Below are positions 11,990 through 24,860 of a stretch of 64,000 bases of DNA, piece after piece; the first letter of the stretch is position 1, and every line of letters starts with the position of its first letter. Source of the stretch: Heterohyrax brucei (lineage: Eukaryota; Chordata; Mammalia; Hyracoidea; Procaviidae). The translations under genes were made by a program, and so were the position numbers. The notes under the pieces were generated by a model. That model was not told the origin of the DNA and made no database searches. It saw nothing but the letters and a program-made list of their open reading frames with translations. The DNA is taken from contig CM053140.1 of NCBI GenBank assembly GCA_028571685.1, positions 149,963,701-150,027,700 of the forward strand. The letters are read 5' to 3'.

Positions 11990-12193
11990 GAAGAACTCAT
12001 TGCTGTCCAGTTGATCCCGAGTTATAGTGACACTACAGGACAGGGAAGAACTGCTCCCATAGCATTTCTTAGGCTGTAAATCTCTACAGAAGCAAACTTC
12101 TATGACCTTCTTCCACAGAGGAGCTGGTGGGTTAAAATTGCTCACCTTTTAGTTAGCAGCTGAGTGTTTAACCACTGTGCAACTAGGCTGCCT
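11990..12193 (-). repeat. AfroSINE, long subtype
   Basis: Reverse copy of the longer subtype, with the extra internal block aggctgtaaatctctacaga between the body and the tRNA-like head (agttagcagctgagtgttta). Confidence 0.85.
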
Positions 12194-12765
12194 TTTGTAG
12201 AAGACAGTTATTTTTATGGCTTTGAACAGTCTCAATTCTGAACTTTCTTAAATCATGAAAGATTATATGTACTGAACATTGAAAACATAAATATAATGTC
12301 ATAACAATGCACGTATTATATGTTACCATGTTATGAATAATAATTATATAAATGTCTTAATCTAATAATGTTACAGCTCTGAGTATGGTGCACAGAAGAA
12401 CAAAGGCCAGTTGAGAAATGTGATATTCCTTACTTAAAATGGCCAGGGCTATTAGAAAGTATTATCAAACTAAAATTTTATTTTTAATATAACCGTTTGG
12501 TTTTAATGTTGAAAAGAACTATCTTCACTGCTGTTTACTGCATGCTCCGAGGAGGTGGATTAAAAGAAAGTATTATCTGTATCACAATCAATTGCTATAG
12601 TCAAGCCAATTCTTGCAGAGCCACTGCTGTCGGGCAATAGAGTACTTTCCAAACGATTTGCACACAAACAGATGCATACACTTTCACTAGAGTTCCAGAG
12701 CTTGTTATGCAAGCTAGGCATATTCTCACTTTCAGATATATTTACTACTTGTTATAGAGGTTTGT

Positions 12766-12940
12766 GGAAACCCTGGTGGTACAGTGGTTAAGTGCTAGAC
12801 CTGCTAACCAAAAGGTCAGCCATTCAAATCCAACAGGTGCTCCTTGGAAAGTCTACGGAGCCTGGGTCTACTCTGTCCTATAGGGTTTCTGTGAGTCAGA
12901 ATCAAATCAGTGGCAGTGCTTTCGCTTTTGGCTTTTTTAT
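12766..12940 (+). repeat. AfroSINE, near full length
   Basis: Well preserved forward copy. It starts ggaaaccctggtggtacagt, continues ctaaccaaaaggtcagccat, has the body ctgtcctatagggtttctgt, and ends in a TTTTGG-type tail. It is a useful local reference for the family. Confidence 0.93.
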
Positions 12941-13009
12941 TACATTTCCAATATAGTGTTGGATGCCACATTGTCCTACACAGGTGAAAAAGATGCAGTC
13001 TCTGTTTTC

Positions 13010-13570
13010 ACTGCATCATTAGTTACATTCTATGATGATAAGCACTAGAGTTTGGGTAAGTACACTAGGTTTTAAGGATGTAATACCTTAGTGTCAACTA
13101 CCAAAGTCTTCCTGGTTAAGGAGAAGTATTCCTAGAAGAGATATCTAAATCCTGAGTAAAAGCTAATGGTCAGCCAAACCAGGAGAAGAAGCATTTTCAG
13201 GATGGATGACATCACTTATGCAAAGTCTTGGAGGTAAAACAGAGACTTAAATTTTCAGGGAATCAGAGAATATTAGCAGATGTTGCTTCACTGTTCTGTA
13301 GACACTGGCAGTAATCAATATGCACAGCCACATATCACATCTCAGGTCTTTAATTAGGTTATTCAAAAGCAAGTTATTAGAGCTGCAACTAGTACCTCAT
13401 TTTGATTCAACAAAGGTTTACTGACTGTCTACAAAGTACAACCTCTAGTCTAGGTGCTTGAGACACAGTAAATGAAACAGAAATCTACTTGCCCTGGTGA
13501 TTTTAATGTAGCTAAAATACACAGTGGATACAAATAACCTATAAAACATAACTATAAAATGTAAGTTTTT
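13010..13570 (+). repeat. Ancient interspersed repeat pieces
   Basis: Two diverged stretches (about 13010-13250 and 13405-13570) of the same old pattern as at 9.9 kb, including ttcaacaaaggtttactgac and agtctaggtgcttgagacac. Family assignment is uncertain. Confidence 0.35.
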
Positions 13571-14379
13571 TCCTAAAATGATTCCACATCTACTGTCTAT
13601 TACTTTTACTAAGCATTTAAAACTTTACATACTCCTTGCTTTGTAATTTAACAACTACATGTATGATGTTTAAATTACTTTCTAACCTAAAGAATTACTT
13701 TATTAAAATAATCATAAAGCAATATATAGACATAGATAGAAGCCATTCTTTCTAATAATCATTTAAGCTAAGTCAGAACATTAATCCCCAATAGCATGTA
13801 AAACAGATGAGAGGTTGAAAAATTAATACATATTTCTACTTCTACATTTCACAGATTGATATAATTCTTGATTAAACTTTGCTTCCTCACCAACAGACAA
13901 GTGAAATGATGATTTATGCTACCATGAACACAAAAATCCCACCTCGTATGGTATTTTTCTCTATCAGAGTCTTAAAGAAAACCACCATTTTAGAGGTACT
14001 ATGATTAATTGTTAGCTACAAATATTTAGTAGTGGCTTTGAAAAGATGTATAAACTATCTTTCCAAAGAAAAAACTAGAGAGTTCCAACTCACTAAAATG
14101 GGGAGGGGGTGCAAGGAATCTAATCGCTACTAACAAGATGAGAAGAGGAGGTCCTCAAACTTTCATACCATTCCAAGTCAGACAGCTTTTAACCTTGCTT
14201 CTGTCTGCTAGATGACCTAAGATGAAATTTAATGACCTAATTAGTGAGTATATCACAGGCTGTGCATTCTGACCCCATAATAACCACTAGAAACAGTAAT
14301 TTAAGCAGTGTTCACTGTCAATATAACAGCATTACAATACTGATACAATAAAACATGGGTGAGTAACCAGAATTAAGGT

Positions 14380-14575
14380 GTCTGGGCAGATATTCTAGGT
14401 TCAAATTCTGGATCTACCACTTACTAACTGTGTGACCTGGGGCAAGCTACTTATTTTTTTCTGTTTTTTTCACTTCCTTATGGGTAAAACTGAAATTTTA
14501 GCATCAACTTATCATTAGGACAATTGTCAGATGAAACATAATGCTGTAAGAAAGGTACTCAGAACTTACTACTAT
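14380..14575 (+). repeat. MIR SINE
   Basis: Old SINE with aaattctggatctaccactt and actgtgtgacctggggcaag, followed by a decayed 3' half. Confidence 0.7.
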
Positions 14576-15074
14576 CAGTTTTGACAAACGTAGACAAACC
14601 AAAATTGAAAATTTCCATTGGCTTCTGCAGTATGAAGCTGATCAAACATGCAATCAGGATGCATTGATAATTACTGACCACCAGAATGAGGAAGTCGGAA
14701 ACAAAGAAGAGGAATTGGTAGTTCGAAAATATGGCCTTGATGACAGAAACAATGCTAGAGATTGCATTACAAAATTCTGTAAGATCAACAACTTCTTCAC
14801 TGCAGATACCTTTTTTTCAACAACATAAACAGCAACTATACACATGAATCTTGCCAGATGGAATATGCAAGAGTCATATCTACTAGATCTGTGGAAAGAG
14901 ATGATGGAAAAGATCAATATCACAAGTCAGAACAAGACCAGGGGCTGACTGAGGAACAGACTATCAACTGCACAGTTTCAAATGGCAACTAAAGAAAACA
15001 GAACAAGTCCACAAGGGCCAAAGTACAACCTTGAGCACATGCCACCGGAATTTAGAGACCATCGCAAGAAGAGC

Positions 15075-15248
15075 TGTTTTGTTTATTTGTTTGTTTTTAA
15101 TTGTGATTGAGTGAAAGTGTACAATCCAGTTTACATTTATACGCCTGCCTATCTGCAGCTCCTTCTGTTCCCCTTCACACTCCTCCTTTCCATTCTATAC
15201 ATGTCATATCCTCTTAACAATGTCCTGTCTCCTCCTCCCCACCGTCTT
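15075..15248 (-). mobile_element. L1-3'UTR-like insertion in the RTE
   Basis: T-rich left end (gttttgtttatttgtttg), then attgtgattgagtgaaagtg and ttctatacatgtcatatcct. The same sequence forms the 3' end of the antisense L1 at 37312. It splits the RTE coding region. Confidence 0.65.
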
Positions 15249-15329
15249 TGATGTATTGAACACTAACAACCAAAGACTAGATGACTTGTAGAATGATATC
15301 AAGGACATCATCCAAGAAGAAAGCGAACA

Positions 15330-15491
15330 CACAAGATCAAACCCACTGTCGTCAAATTGATTCTGACTCATAGCAACCTTACAGGACAGGGTAGAACTGC
15401 CCCACTTCCAAGGAGTGACTGGTGGATTCCAGCTGACCTCCTTTTGATTAGTAGCTGTAACACTTAATGAATACACCACCAAGGTTTTCTG
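15330..15491 (-). repeat. AfroSINE nested in the RTE
   Basis: Reverse copy (caaacccactgtcgtcaaat, then agcaaccttacaggacaggg) interrupting the RTE between two parts that join cleanly in the family sequence. Short direct repeats related to caagatca flank it. Confidence 0.88.
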
Positions 15492-16617
15492 AAAAAAAAT
15501 CAAGAGATCATGAAAAGGACAATGAAGAAAGAAAAGGCCAAAGTGGATGTCAGAAGAGACTCTGACACTTGCTACTGAACACCAAATAGCTACACCAAAA
15601 GGAAGACACACTGAAGTAAAAGAACTGAACGGAAGATTTCAATGGATGGCTCAATGAGACAGAAGGAAGTATTAAAATGACATATGTGAAGAGATGAAGA
15701 TAGAAAACAAGAAGAGAAGAATAAGCTTGGCATTTCTCAAGCAGAAAGAAGTGAAGAAAAAATTCAAGTCTCAACTTGCAACAGTGAAGAAACCTACTGG
15801 GGAAACAGTTAACGATGCAGGAAGCATCAAAACAAGACGAAAGGAATACACAAAGTCATTACACTAAAAAAGAATTAGTCGATGTTCAGCTATTTCAAGA
15901 GGAAACATGATCATGAACCAACAGCACTGAAGGAGGAAGTCCAAGCTGCACTATAAGGCACTGGCAAAAAGCAAGATTCCAGGACTTGAAAGAATATCAA
16001 CAGAGATGTTTCAACAAATGAATACAGCACTGGAAATACTCACTCTACTACACCAAGAAATCTGGATGACAGCTATCTGGTCAATGACTGGAAGAGATTC
16101 ATATTTATGTCCATTTCAAAGAAAAGTCATCCAGTCGAAAGCTGAAATTCTCAAAGTGTCATTAATATCACATGCAAGCAAAATGTTTCTGAAGATCATT
16201 TAAAAACAGCTTCAGCAGTACGTTAATGGAGAGAACTGCCAGAAATTCAGGTTGGATTCAGAAGACAACATGGAATCAGAGAGATCATGGCTGATGCCAG
16301 ACAGATCTTAGCTGAAAGCAGAGAATACCAGAAAGATGTTTACCTGTATTTTATTGACTGCAGTGCATTCCACTGTGTGAATCATAAAAAGATTTTGGAA
16401 AACATAGCAGAGAAGGAGAATTCTTGAACACTTAATTGTACTCATGAGGAACGTGTACACAGATCAATAGGCTGTTATTTAAACAGAACAAGGGGACACT
16501 GTACAGTTTCAAGCGAGGATGGCTGTGTCAGGGTTCTATCTTTCCACGATATCTAATCAATCTATAGGCTGAGCACATAACCTGAGAGGCTAGACTATAT
16601 AAAGAATAGGACATCAG

Positions 16618-16950
16618 CACTGGAGCTGATGCTGCCCTTGCCCATAAATCATAATAAAGGTCCACTCTTCGGACAAGAATGGATTGGACTTGGTGACACA
16701 GAGTGACCATATCTTGGGTGCACTTTATGGTTCTATGCATCTATAGGATATCATCCTGCTGACCTCTTACTGGAGGAAGGGGAGTGGGTGGAGAGGAGAG
16801 GAAAGGAGACTGTTGAGAGGATGGGACATGTATGGAGCAGAGAGGAAGAGTGTGCTGTCACTGGGCAGGGAGAGCAGTGGAAGCTGCATATAAGTGGCCA
16901 TGCAAATTTATATGGGAATGTACATCTTCATTCAATCATACTGAAAAAAA
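16618..16950 (+). mobile_element. L1-3'UTR-like retroposon nested in the RTE
   Basis: An insertion of about 333 bp ending in an A-run (ctgaaaaaaaa). It is flanked by the RTE target repeat ataggacatcag (16606-16617) and acagggcatcag (16951-16962), a target-site duplication. The RTE reads through if the insertion is removed. The body includes cactttatggttctatgcat and gagtgtgctgtcactgggca. The same unit, reversed, is the 3' UTR of the L1 at 37.3 kb. Confidence 0.75.
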
Positions 16951-17789
16951 ACAGGGCATCAGGATTGGAGGGAGACTCATTAACAACCTGTATTATGCAG
17001 ATGACACAGCAACACTTGCTGAGAGTGAAGAGGACTCGAAACACTGATGAATATCAAAGACCACAGCCTTCAGTAAGGATTGCACATCAACATCAAGAAA
17101 ACAAAACTCCTCACAACTGGACCAATAAACCACAACATGATAAACGGAGAGAAGGCAGAGGTCAAGGATTTACTTCACTTGAATTCACAATTAACACCCA
17201 TGGAAGCATAAGTCAAGAAATCATAAGACATACTGCATTGGGCAAATCTGCTGCAAAACACTGCTTAAAGTGTTGAGAAACAAACATGTCATCTTGAAGA
17301 CTAAGGTGAGCCTTACCCAAGCTACTGTACTTTCAATCACATCTCACACATGGGAAAGCTGAACAGTGAATAAGGAAGACAGAAGAAGTACTGATGCCTT
17401 TGAATTGTGGTATTGGCGAAGAATACTGAATATAGTATAGGTTGCCAAAAGAAAGAAGAAATCTTTCCTGGAAGAAGTACAACCAGAATGCTCCTTGGAA
17501 GCAAGGATGGTGAGACTACATTGTACATGCTTTGGACACACTATCAGGAAGACCAGTCCCTGGAAAAAGACATCATGCTCAGTAAAGCAGAAGGTAAGGG
17601 AAAAAGAGGAAGACCCTCAATGAGATGGATTGATACAGTGGCTGCAAGAATGGGCTCAAGTGTAACAACTGCAGTAACAGTGCAGCACAGGGCAGTCTCT
17701 CACTCTGCTGTACGTAGGGTCACTGTGAGGCAAAACTGAACTGAAGGCACCTGACAACAATATATGTCATGTAGCCAGCATGACAGTAT

Positions 17790-18200
17790 CAGGCCCTTAA
17801 AATACCCCTTGTTCGACTTATGCATGTTTTCCCACTTCTACCTGAATCTCTGCGACTATTTATCTTGGTACTTTGTAAATATGCTTTGCTTTTCCCAGAA
17901 TGTCATATGTGGAATCCTACAGTATGCAGCTTTTTTCAGGCTAGGTTCTTTCACTTAACATATGCATTTAAGATTCCTCCATATCTTGTCATAAGCTGAC
18001 AGATCATTTCTTTATCACTGAATAATACTCCATTTATGATGCCCGGTGTACTACAGTTTATCCATTCATCTACTGATGGATAACTTGGTTTCTTCCAATT
18101 TTTAGCGATTAACGCTGTTATAAACATTTGTGAGCAGGTTTTTGTGTTTACATGATTTTCAATTCATTTGTGTAAAAATCTAGGAGAGTGAACCCCAGTA
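17790..18200 (-). repeat. Old L1 (L1M-type) 3' end
   Basis: Antisense copy with the L1 signature aataatactccatttatgat, gtttatccattcatctactg and aggtttttgtgtttacatga. It is well diverged and contains no useful frame. Confidence 0.75.
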
Positions 18201-18365
18201 TAAACTAGAAAGTTTAGCTAATAATAACATGTCAATATTGGTTCATCAATTGAAATAAAGGTAGCACATTAATGCAAGATGTTAATCACGGGAGAAACTG
18301 GTAGCAGGGTGAGGGGTAAAACAAGAACTATCTATACTTCATGAACAGTTTTTTTATATACCTAT

Positions 18366-18510
18366 AACCCAGTGCCACCGAGTTAATATTGACTCACAGC
18401 AACCCTACAGAGTAGAACTGCCTCATAATGTTTCCAAGGAGCGCCTAGCATATATGAACTGCCGACCTTCTGGTCATAGCACTTGACCACTACTCCACCA
18501 GGGTTTCCAT
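18366..18510 (-). repeat. AfroSINE
   Basis: Reverse copy from acccagtgccaccgagttaa to ccaccagggtttcc, with agcaaccctacagagtagaa and ccaaggagcgcctagc. It is the last young repeat before the long repeat-poor zone around COL11A1 exon 1. Confidence 0.9.
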
Positions 18511-18639
18511 ATACCTATAAATTCTCTAAAAACTTTTTTTAAAAAAATGCACCTTAAAAAACAAAAAGTTCCTAGAATCTATTGCATAGTATGGCCATGC
18601 ATTCAGGCCCAGCCCTTATTATAATACCCACCTGCAGAG

Positions 18640-18860
18640 ATGAGGAACAGTCTCATGCAGATATGACATTTGTGCTAAATCCTGAAGTATGAGAAGGATT
18701 CACTAGGTGGAACAGAGGAGAAAAGCTATCCCAGGGAGAGGGAATAGTGTGTTCAAAGACAGAGGAGAATACGGGAAAGAAGTTTCACATGGCTGAAGTG
18801 CAGGGTGATTGGGATTTGGAGTGGTCCTGGGTAGGAAATGGCTAGAGGTGAGATTGCACA
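18640..18860 (+). repeat. Ancient interspersed repeat, family not assigned
   Basis: Related to the stretches at 9.9 and 13.0 kb (gctatcccagggagagggaa, then gtgtgttcaaagacagagga). Low similarity. Confidence 0.35.
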
Positions 18861-21800
18861 GGAGAGCCACATTTGTAAGTGTATTCTACTTCATGTTAAA
18901 AGATTTGACATTCAAATTATCCTCAAAGCCAGTCTGTCGAAGAGTCTTCAGTAATCTAAACGAATGTCGACAACCAGCAGTAGATTGTGCTCCACAGTCA
19001 GGCTCTAGTTCACGTAAAAAAGTCAAGGAACGGCATCACTTTAATATTTACATCTCTTCCTTCTCTGTAGAGCTATTTCGAGTGCAAAAAGTACAGAAGT
19101 GTATTATAGCCTCTTAGCCTTGTCAAGAGAAAATCTGAGTGAAGAAGGAAAGCCAACTACCACACACAGCATGAGGTTCATTCCTTTAAGCCCAGATGTC
19201 AGTTTACCAGCCAGCCAGAGGAAGGAAGCTTCCACTGACACTCTATGCGCTCACGCTGTATGAATAGAGACCTTCTTTTGCCTGTACAGTACAGAGCCAT
19301 TCAAGAGCAATTAAATTTGGTTAAAATAAGAAAGAAATGCTTTCTAAGAAAAAAGAAAAAAAAGGTTTGAGGGGACTGCAAAAGTTGATTGTGCTAAAGC
19401 ACTTTTACACAGGTTTGTTTTAGTTCTCAATTGTCAACTAGTATTTAAGCTGGTCTCTTACTCTGAAATATGATAACCTTTCTTTTCTCAGAGTTCTTTC
19501 TCCTAAATTAATAGCACTGTCTCTAATTCCAAGCACAGCAAGCAAAGAGTTTATTTTACCAGATAACAGTGGGTCTGGTGATCAGCCAATGTCTAAAGAA
19601 CCACTAGCCAAGTCAGTAGCAAGCCAAAGACTGCAACTGATAAACAGATATTACTGGTTAAATCACTAAAAAATTGTCTCTCATCTTCTCTTCAGAGTTT
19701 GTATTACTGATGTTGAGTCCTGACACAAATGAAAGTAGAAAACATTACACATAACTATGAAAATAAAATCATATTAAAATTTTGAAAGAAGGACGAAAAA
19801 TACAGCAGGTGCATTCTAATGCAGGAGGGAATTAAAAAAAAATCAAGTTTGAATTAAATTGCAAAAAAAAATGTGAAGGTAAAAAGACGAAATTCAGGGA
19901 AGTGAAAACCACAGTCCAGAAAGCCACAGGTGAAAAACTCCACTGAAAACTGCCTTTGAAGCTGACTCTTCAGTGAGAAAATTTAGAGAACACTGCAACT
20001 TTTTATAATATGTGTGTATACCTGTTTTTCTTCTTTGCAAAGGAACAAAACTTCAATAGTTAAAAAAAAAAAAACAGTTTGGTTTCCTCTCACCACTCCC
20101 AGCTCAGGTCACATTTCCCAAGAATTAAAGGAGTAAAAGCAGAAACACAGGCCTGCTCTCTGCCCCCACTTTGCACTTGTCTTAAATTCCAATGATTACA
20201 CCAACTGCCTTTAATTACTTCTGCAATAAGAGGGAAGAAAGGAAAGTGTATCTAGGACTTAGGAAATTTCTGACTTTCAAATATCTAATTATTAAAAATT
20301 ACATAAAATGATGGACATAGCTCAATATCTATAAGACACCATGTTTATGTACATTATTAAGAGATAATCTTGAGTGTAAATATTAGCATCTGTGGTGTCT
20401 TCTGAAGAAACCTGAGTATATAGACCACTTTTTCCTAAAGATGGAAAGACTTATAATTTGCTTAAAATCGAAACAAAATACTAGCATTTTAAGTTTAGGC
20501 TTCTAGCAACAAACACTCAGAAATAAAATTAAATTTTTCTTTCTTAATTTCTCCAACTTTCTATATGGTACTAAAATCTTTCAAACTTGTTGTTCATACA
20601 GCATAACAACTATAGAAGATCATTAACAGCAAGGACTTCCCTGTAAATTCACTACTTGTTTATTCCCAAAGTAAAAGATATCATGTTGTTTCAGATGCTT
20701 TAACAATCAATAATAATAATAATTAGACTTTTCACTAGTAAGTTTTCTCCTACTTGTTCCAGAAAGAGAATCACTTATTTGGGAAATGAATGATAAGCAA
20801 ACACAGGCTGCATCACAAGTCATAATTCATTATCTGGTTTATTATTAAAAGACATGTAAATAAATATAATCTCAATAATTCAACCCACCTAAAATTTCTT
20901 TGCTTTTCTGTGAAAGGCACAGAAACTTGACCTGATTGTTCTTATCCAAAATAAACATCTAGCTTCTAGAAAATTCAGTTGCACCTAGTCCTCCATTATG
21001 AGATTTAAAGATGAAAAATTCAGAGAAGATAAAAAATGTTATTCTCAATCTAGTAAAAAATACATACAAAAAATACATTAAAAACGATTCTACTTTCTGT
21101 CCTGACACAATCTAACAGAATCACATAGTCAAATATATTAAGAATACAAATAATAAAAATTATTCTCTTTAAATTCAGAAACCTGAAAAATATTAAAACC
21201 GATGAATATATCCTATTTCATTTTCTGTAAACCAGACATTTGCACTTAATTCATCTCCTCAATAAACTCTTAAACTAAATTCCAGAATATATAAACTTAG
21301 GTGATATTTAATCACTCACTAAACCTCAGGCTTCTGTTATTTTAATATATTTTCCATCACTACTACAGATCTTTTCCCATTCTTCACAAAAACTTTAAAT
21401 AAAATTTTTTTTTAAAGTTTTTGTAAGAAAGAGCATTTAGCTAACAATTTTCTGTGCCTCAGTTTCCTCATTAGTAAAGTAATCAGGTAAGATGGATTTG
21501 CAGTTCTATAATAACTTCCAGTCCCAGCTTTCTCTAAAGAAATCTCATTTTAAAAAAATCTCTCTCTTAAAGTTTCAACTTTTCATTACATAGTCAATGT
21601 CAATCAAGCTTGATTTAACTTGAGTCCATTCATTATCAGTCAATAGTCAGCACCTCAATAAATTAACCAGTGTGAAGAGTATTTGTCTCTGAAAAACAGC
21701 AAAGACTTTTGGAAAAAGAAAGGTAACTAATTAGGTTTTGTTAAACACAAACCTACTCACAAATCTGAAATGGAGTCATGTTTACCCTGTTGTATTTTAG

Positions 21801-23150
21801 GTATAACAACTTGAGCAACAATGTTGTGGTTCTTCCATTTGAGTCACAAATGACGGTAAACCCTAAACCGAGACAAATTCTATCAATAAATTGTAAGCAA
21901 CCACAGGGCTCATTTTTCAATTTCACAATTTTCTTAAAAACTACAGAAATATTATTCCAGAGAGTAACTATTATACAGTACTATCAGTAATAAACTTAAT
22001 TTGAAAATGGCATTTAAGTGAAAATATCTACAATTAACTGACTATACATGTGCCTGCTATATTGAAATCATCTGTATCAAACTTGCACAAAGATGCTTCT
22101 CATAAATTACCTATTATTTATTATTGAGTTCAGCAAATGGAAAATTATAATATGAATAAGTCTAGAAAATTCTTCGTTTGTTATCAAAAGCCTATCTGAT
22201 CTTTTAACTGATTAATTAAATAACCAAAGGGACAACTGTGATCTCTTTGCAAGGTTGGGTCAGCATATACTGTGGAAGCCAGTACCATTTCACCTGCTGA
22301 TCCTGGGCACTCAAAACAACTCTGCATCAGGATTCACTACCAATTGCCAATAACTTTTTTAAAAGTTCCTCATAAACTCATCAGCATTTTGCAAGACACA
22401 GTGTAGTTTAACTGCCCCAAGCTGGATGATATTTTAATTAGTAAAAACTGATTCAGTTAGATATGTTTTTTTCCTTAATACTGAACTATAGCTTAAACCT
22501 TACTTAAGGCTTACGTATAACTCTTAACATAAAACCAACTATCTTAAACAGAGTGTAATTGCTATAAAAAGCCCAAAGCAAATCCCAATTTCTGCATATA
22601 ATAACTAATGGACTAACTGACAAGTTATTAATAAGTTCTTAAGATGGATGACTCAATAACCATAAGGAAATAAAATATAAAATTCAAATTAATCTAAATG
22701 TAGATGTTAAAAAATACACCTCGATGTTTTATACCACATACTACTAAAGATTAAAAATTTTGAATAAGTATGATAGATATTTCCTAGTTATACAGATCAT
22801 AAATTTTATTTTAATCTATTTACTTCTTAGATCCTTCCTCCATAGGGTGAGATGCCACAGGATTCTAAACTATGCTTTTCTTAGAGTCTAACTTTATTAT
22901 GAACATAGAATTTCTTAATGCTAATGTTTTTCTTCCAATAAAAACCAACTTTGTATCAAAATCGAGTTCTCTTTTAAAAATTATCTTTGGGTTTAACAAC
23001 CAACCACACCACTGCCCTTCAGTGAAATCAGTAAGTCTTCCTATGATACTACAGTAATGATACCTTTTCAAATTAATATAAAATTCTACTGATTGTTATT
23101 TCAACCACAAATCTGAAGTATTAAAAGTGGAAACAGGGTTTATTTGCCTT
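18861..23150. other. Intron 1, repeat-poor unique sequence
   Basis: About 4.3 kb of AT-rich DNA with no AfroSINE, L1 or RTE that I can see. It contains no recognisable exon. The absence of young insertions could reflect conserved intronic control elements, but that needs alignment. Confidence 0.5.
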
Positions 23151-23157
23151 GTTGAAT

Positions 23158-23238
23158 ACTCTGGGGGTCAGTTCTACCCTGGCCCCTAGGGTCGCCTTGA
23201 GTCGGATCCGACTCGACGGCACTTGGCTATGGTGGTTC
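23158..23238 (+). repeat. AfroSINE 3' fragment
   Basis: Only the 3' half remains: gtcagttctaccctggcccc, gggtcgccttgagtcggatc and the tail gactcgacggcacttggct. CpGs are well kept, suggesting a fairly young fragment. Confidence 0.8.
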
Positions 23239-23239
23239 A

Positions 23240-24440
23240 GGCTTTGAAATCTGTGTTCCTTTATAAACATAAATACACTATAATTTTATTTTTTATGTTT
23301 ATTAAGTGATAAAAATGCCTATAAAGTAGGTTTACGCAAAGTGGACACCCACTAAGCAATAAGCACCAATATTTAGCTATCTTATTTCTGTCAAGATATT
23401 TCATCACTGATGACTGACAGAAACCCAGCAACATCTGATCTTCATACTTTGCTATTTCTCACTTTACTTAACTTTATAAAAATAGGGATAGGCCTACCAT
23501 TTAGTTGATGTGATACTGAAACGTTTGTTTAAAACTGTCTCAGGTGTGTAGTTAGAATAGAAAAAGGAAATTATGGTCTGAAACAGACATTTGTTTCTGC
23601 TATTTTTTTACAAAAATATCTAGTGTGGAAAGGAAACATAAATATCTTCAGTGAAGTAATTTCTGAATTTACATACTGGTGTCTCTTGAGGTTACTGCCA
23701 TGGTCTGTATATTTTTAAATAAATAACTGCAATTACTATACCTTTGGCCACATGTGAATGTAACATGCTGAAAACGAAACAGAATGTCCCTTCTCCTTCC
23801 CTCCAGTGTCCTCTCAAATGTTTCTGTACAGGGATTTTTTAGAGGCCTCACTTATTATGGCAGATGACTGAATTCCAAATAACACCAGCAGAGGGCAGAA
23901 CAGCTGACAGAAAAGAGAAAATCAACTGGTGACTAGGTACCAAAGGTAAGACGCTAACTTTTGAAGGATTCAGCTTTCAAGGGCTCTCTTACTTATCCTT
24001 GAAAATGCAGAAGAAGATGAACCAGTTCTTCACCATTATTAAAACTCATTTCAAAGTCAACTACAGTCCTAGAGGGGCTCTGACAACATTCATCAGAATA
24101 CACTGCTACAGAGGAACGATCCAGCATTCCTGCCACTTGGGAAGGGGAACTGTGAGGGAACAATACAGACCACTTTCGCAGAGTCTAGTCAACCAGAAGA
24201 ATACAGACCGCTTTCACAGAGTCTGGTCTCGGGGAGCGTAAATTCTCTTTAGAGAGACCTCAGATGCTGGCGTGTAGACCCAAGACCAGAGTTTCGGGTT
24301 TCTGTAAAAACCTGAGCCATCTGGGGTTGACTCTATTTTTTCCTGTGTCCTCGTATTCTTATCATCCTTCTTCCTAAGCCCCAAGTCCTCTCTTCACTTC
24401 CTCTAACAAAACTTGCCTTCTTCCTCACAGCTGCCTGGGC
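23240..24440. other. Intron 1 sequence, nothing recognised
   Basis: Unique DNA leading into the GC-rich block. A near-duplicate of about 25 bases occurs twice at 24159-24235 (acagaccactttcgcagagt and acagaccgctttcacagagt). No coding signature is seen. Confidence 0.45.
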
Positions 24441-24860
24441 TTCCAGAACTCCAAAGGCGTCTGCCTGCCAGCCGAGTCTACAGCACCTAACGGACCGCTC
24501 CAGCTGGATGCTGTTGCGGGAAGGGGCGGGGGCAAAGGGAAGGAGGAGGGCTAGGGGAGGAGTAACTGCACTCTCCTGCCCTGGATACTGACAGTGCCGC
24601 GGTCTCCAGAGCAGGTCTGCTCATTGAATATTTGGTGGTGCCACGTAGGAACTTTTCCTTACCGCTCCCCTTCCTCCCTCCCCACCTCACGCCCCCTCCC
24701 CTCCCCTCCCATTCCCACCCCACTGCTTGATGAGTTTCGTCATTCTCCAAGAGAACTGCACGTCCAACCTGCAGGAAAAAGATGGGGGGGGGGGGACCCG
24801 CGGGTCATAGAGGGAAGAAGAGGACTGAAATGCAGGGAAAAGTGTTCTCTCGCCTATCTT
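24440..24860. other. GC-rich block in COL11A1 intron 1 with G-rich tracts
   Basis: About 0.7 kb inside intron 1 is a second GC-rich block. It contains a GC box (GGGGCGGGGG, 24523-24532) and a long C-rich run at 24665-24722. That run gives many G-runs of three or more on the gene strand. A run of 12 G lies on the plus strand at 24784-24795. It may be an intronic regulatory element or part of the promoter domain. No exon is recognisable in it. Confidence 0.45.

Larger units (their letters stand above)
14575..17768 (+). mobile_element. RTE (BovB-like) LINE, nearly full-length but dead
   Basis: The element runs from the endonuclease part of the ORF through reverse transcriptase to the 3' end, with all frames broken. 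The RT catalytic box is visible as YYADD at 16991-17005 within NNLYYADDTATLAESEEDS. The C-terminal region has TKRGRP-like basic sequence (GKGKRGRPSMRWIDT) near 17.6 kb. The 3' end is gtagggtcactgtgaggcaa, then acctgacaacaa. Three later insertions interrupt it: an L1-3'UTR-like piece (15075-15248, minus), an AfroSINE (15330-15491, minus) and an L1-3'UTR-like retroposon (16618-16950, plus). RTE elements mobilise themselves and probably the AfroSINEs by target-primed reverse transcription. Confidence 0.88.

Noticed and set aside
16788-17739. Open frames of 60-162 codons in the RTE
   Set aside because: They are broken pieces of RTE ORF and of the nested retroposon; the YADD box identifies the source.
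24159-24235. Short near-duplicate (acagaccactttcgcagagt-type) in intron 1
   Set aside because: Only two copies of about 25 bases, with no further structure; probably a small local duplication.
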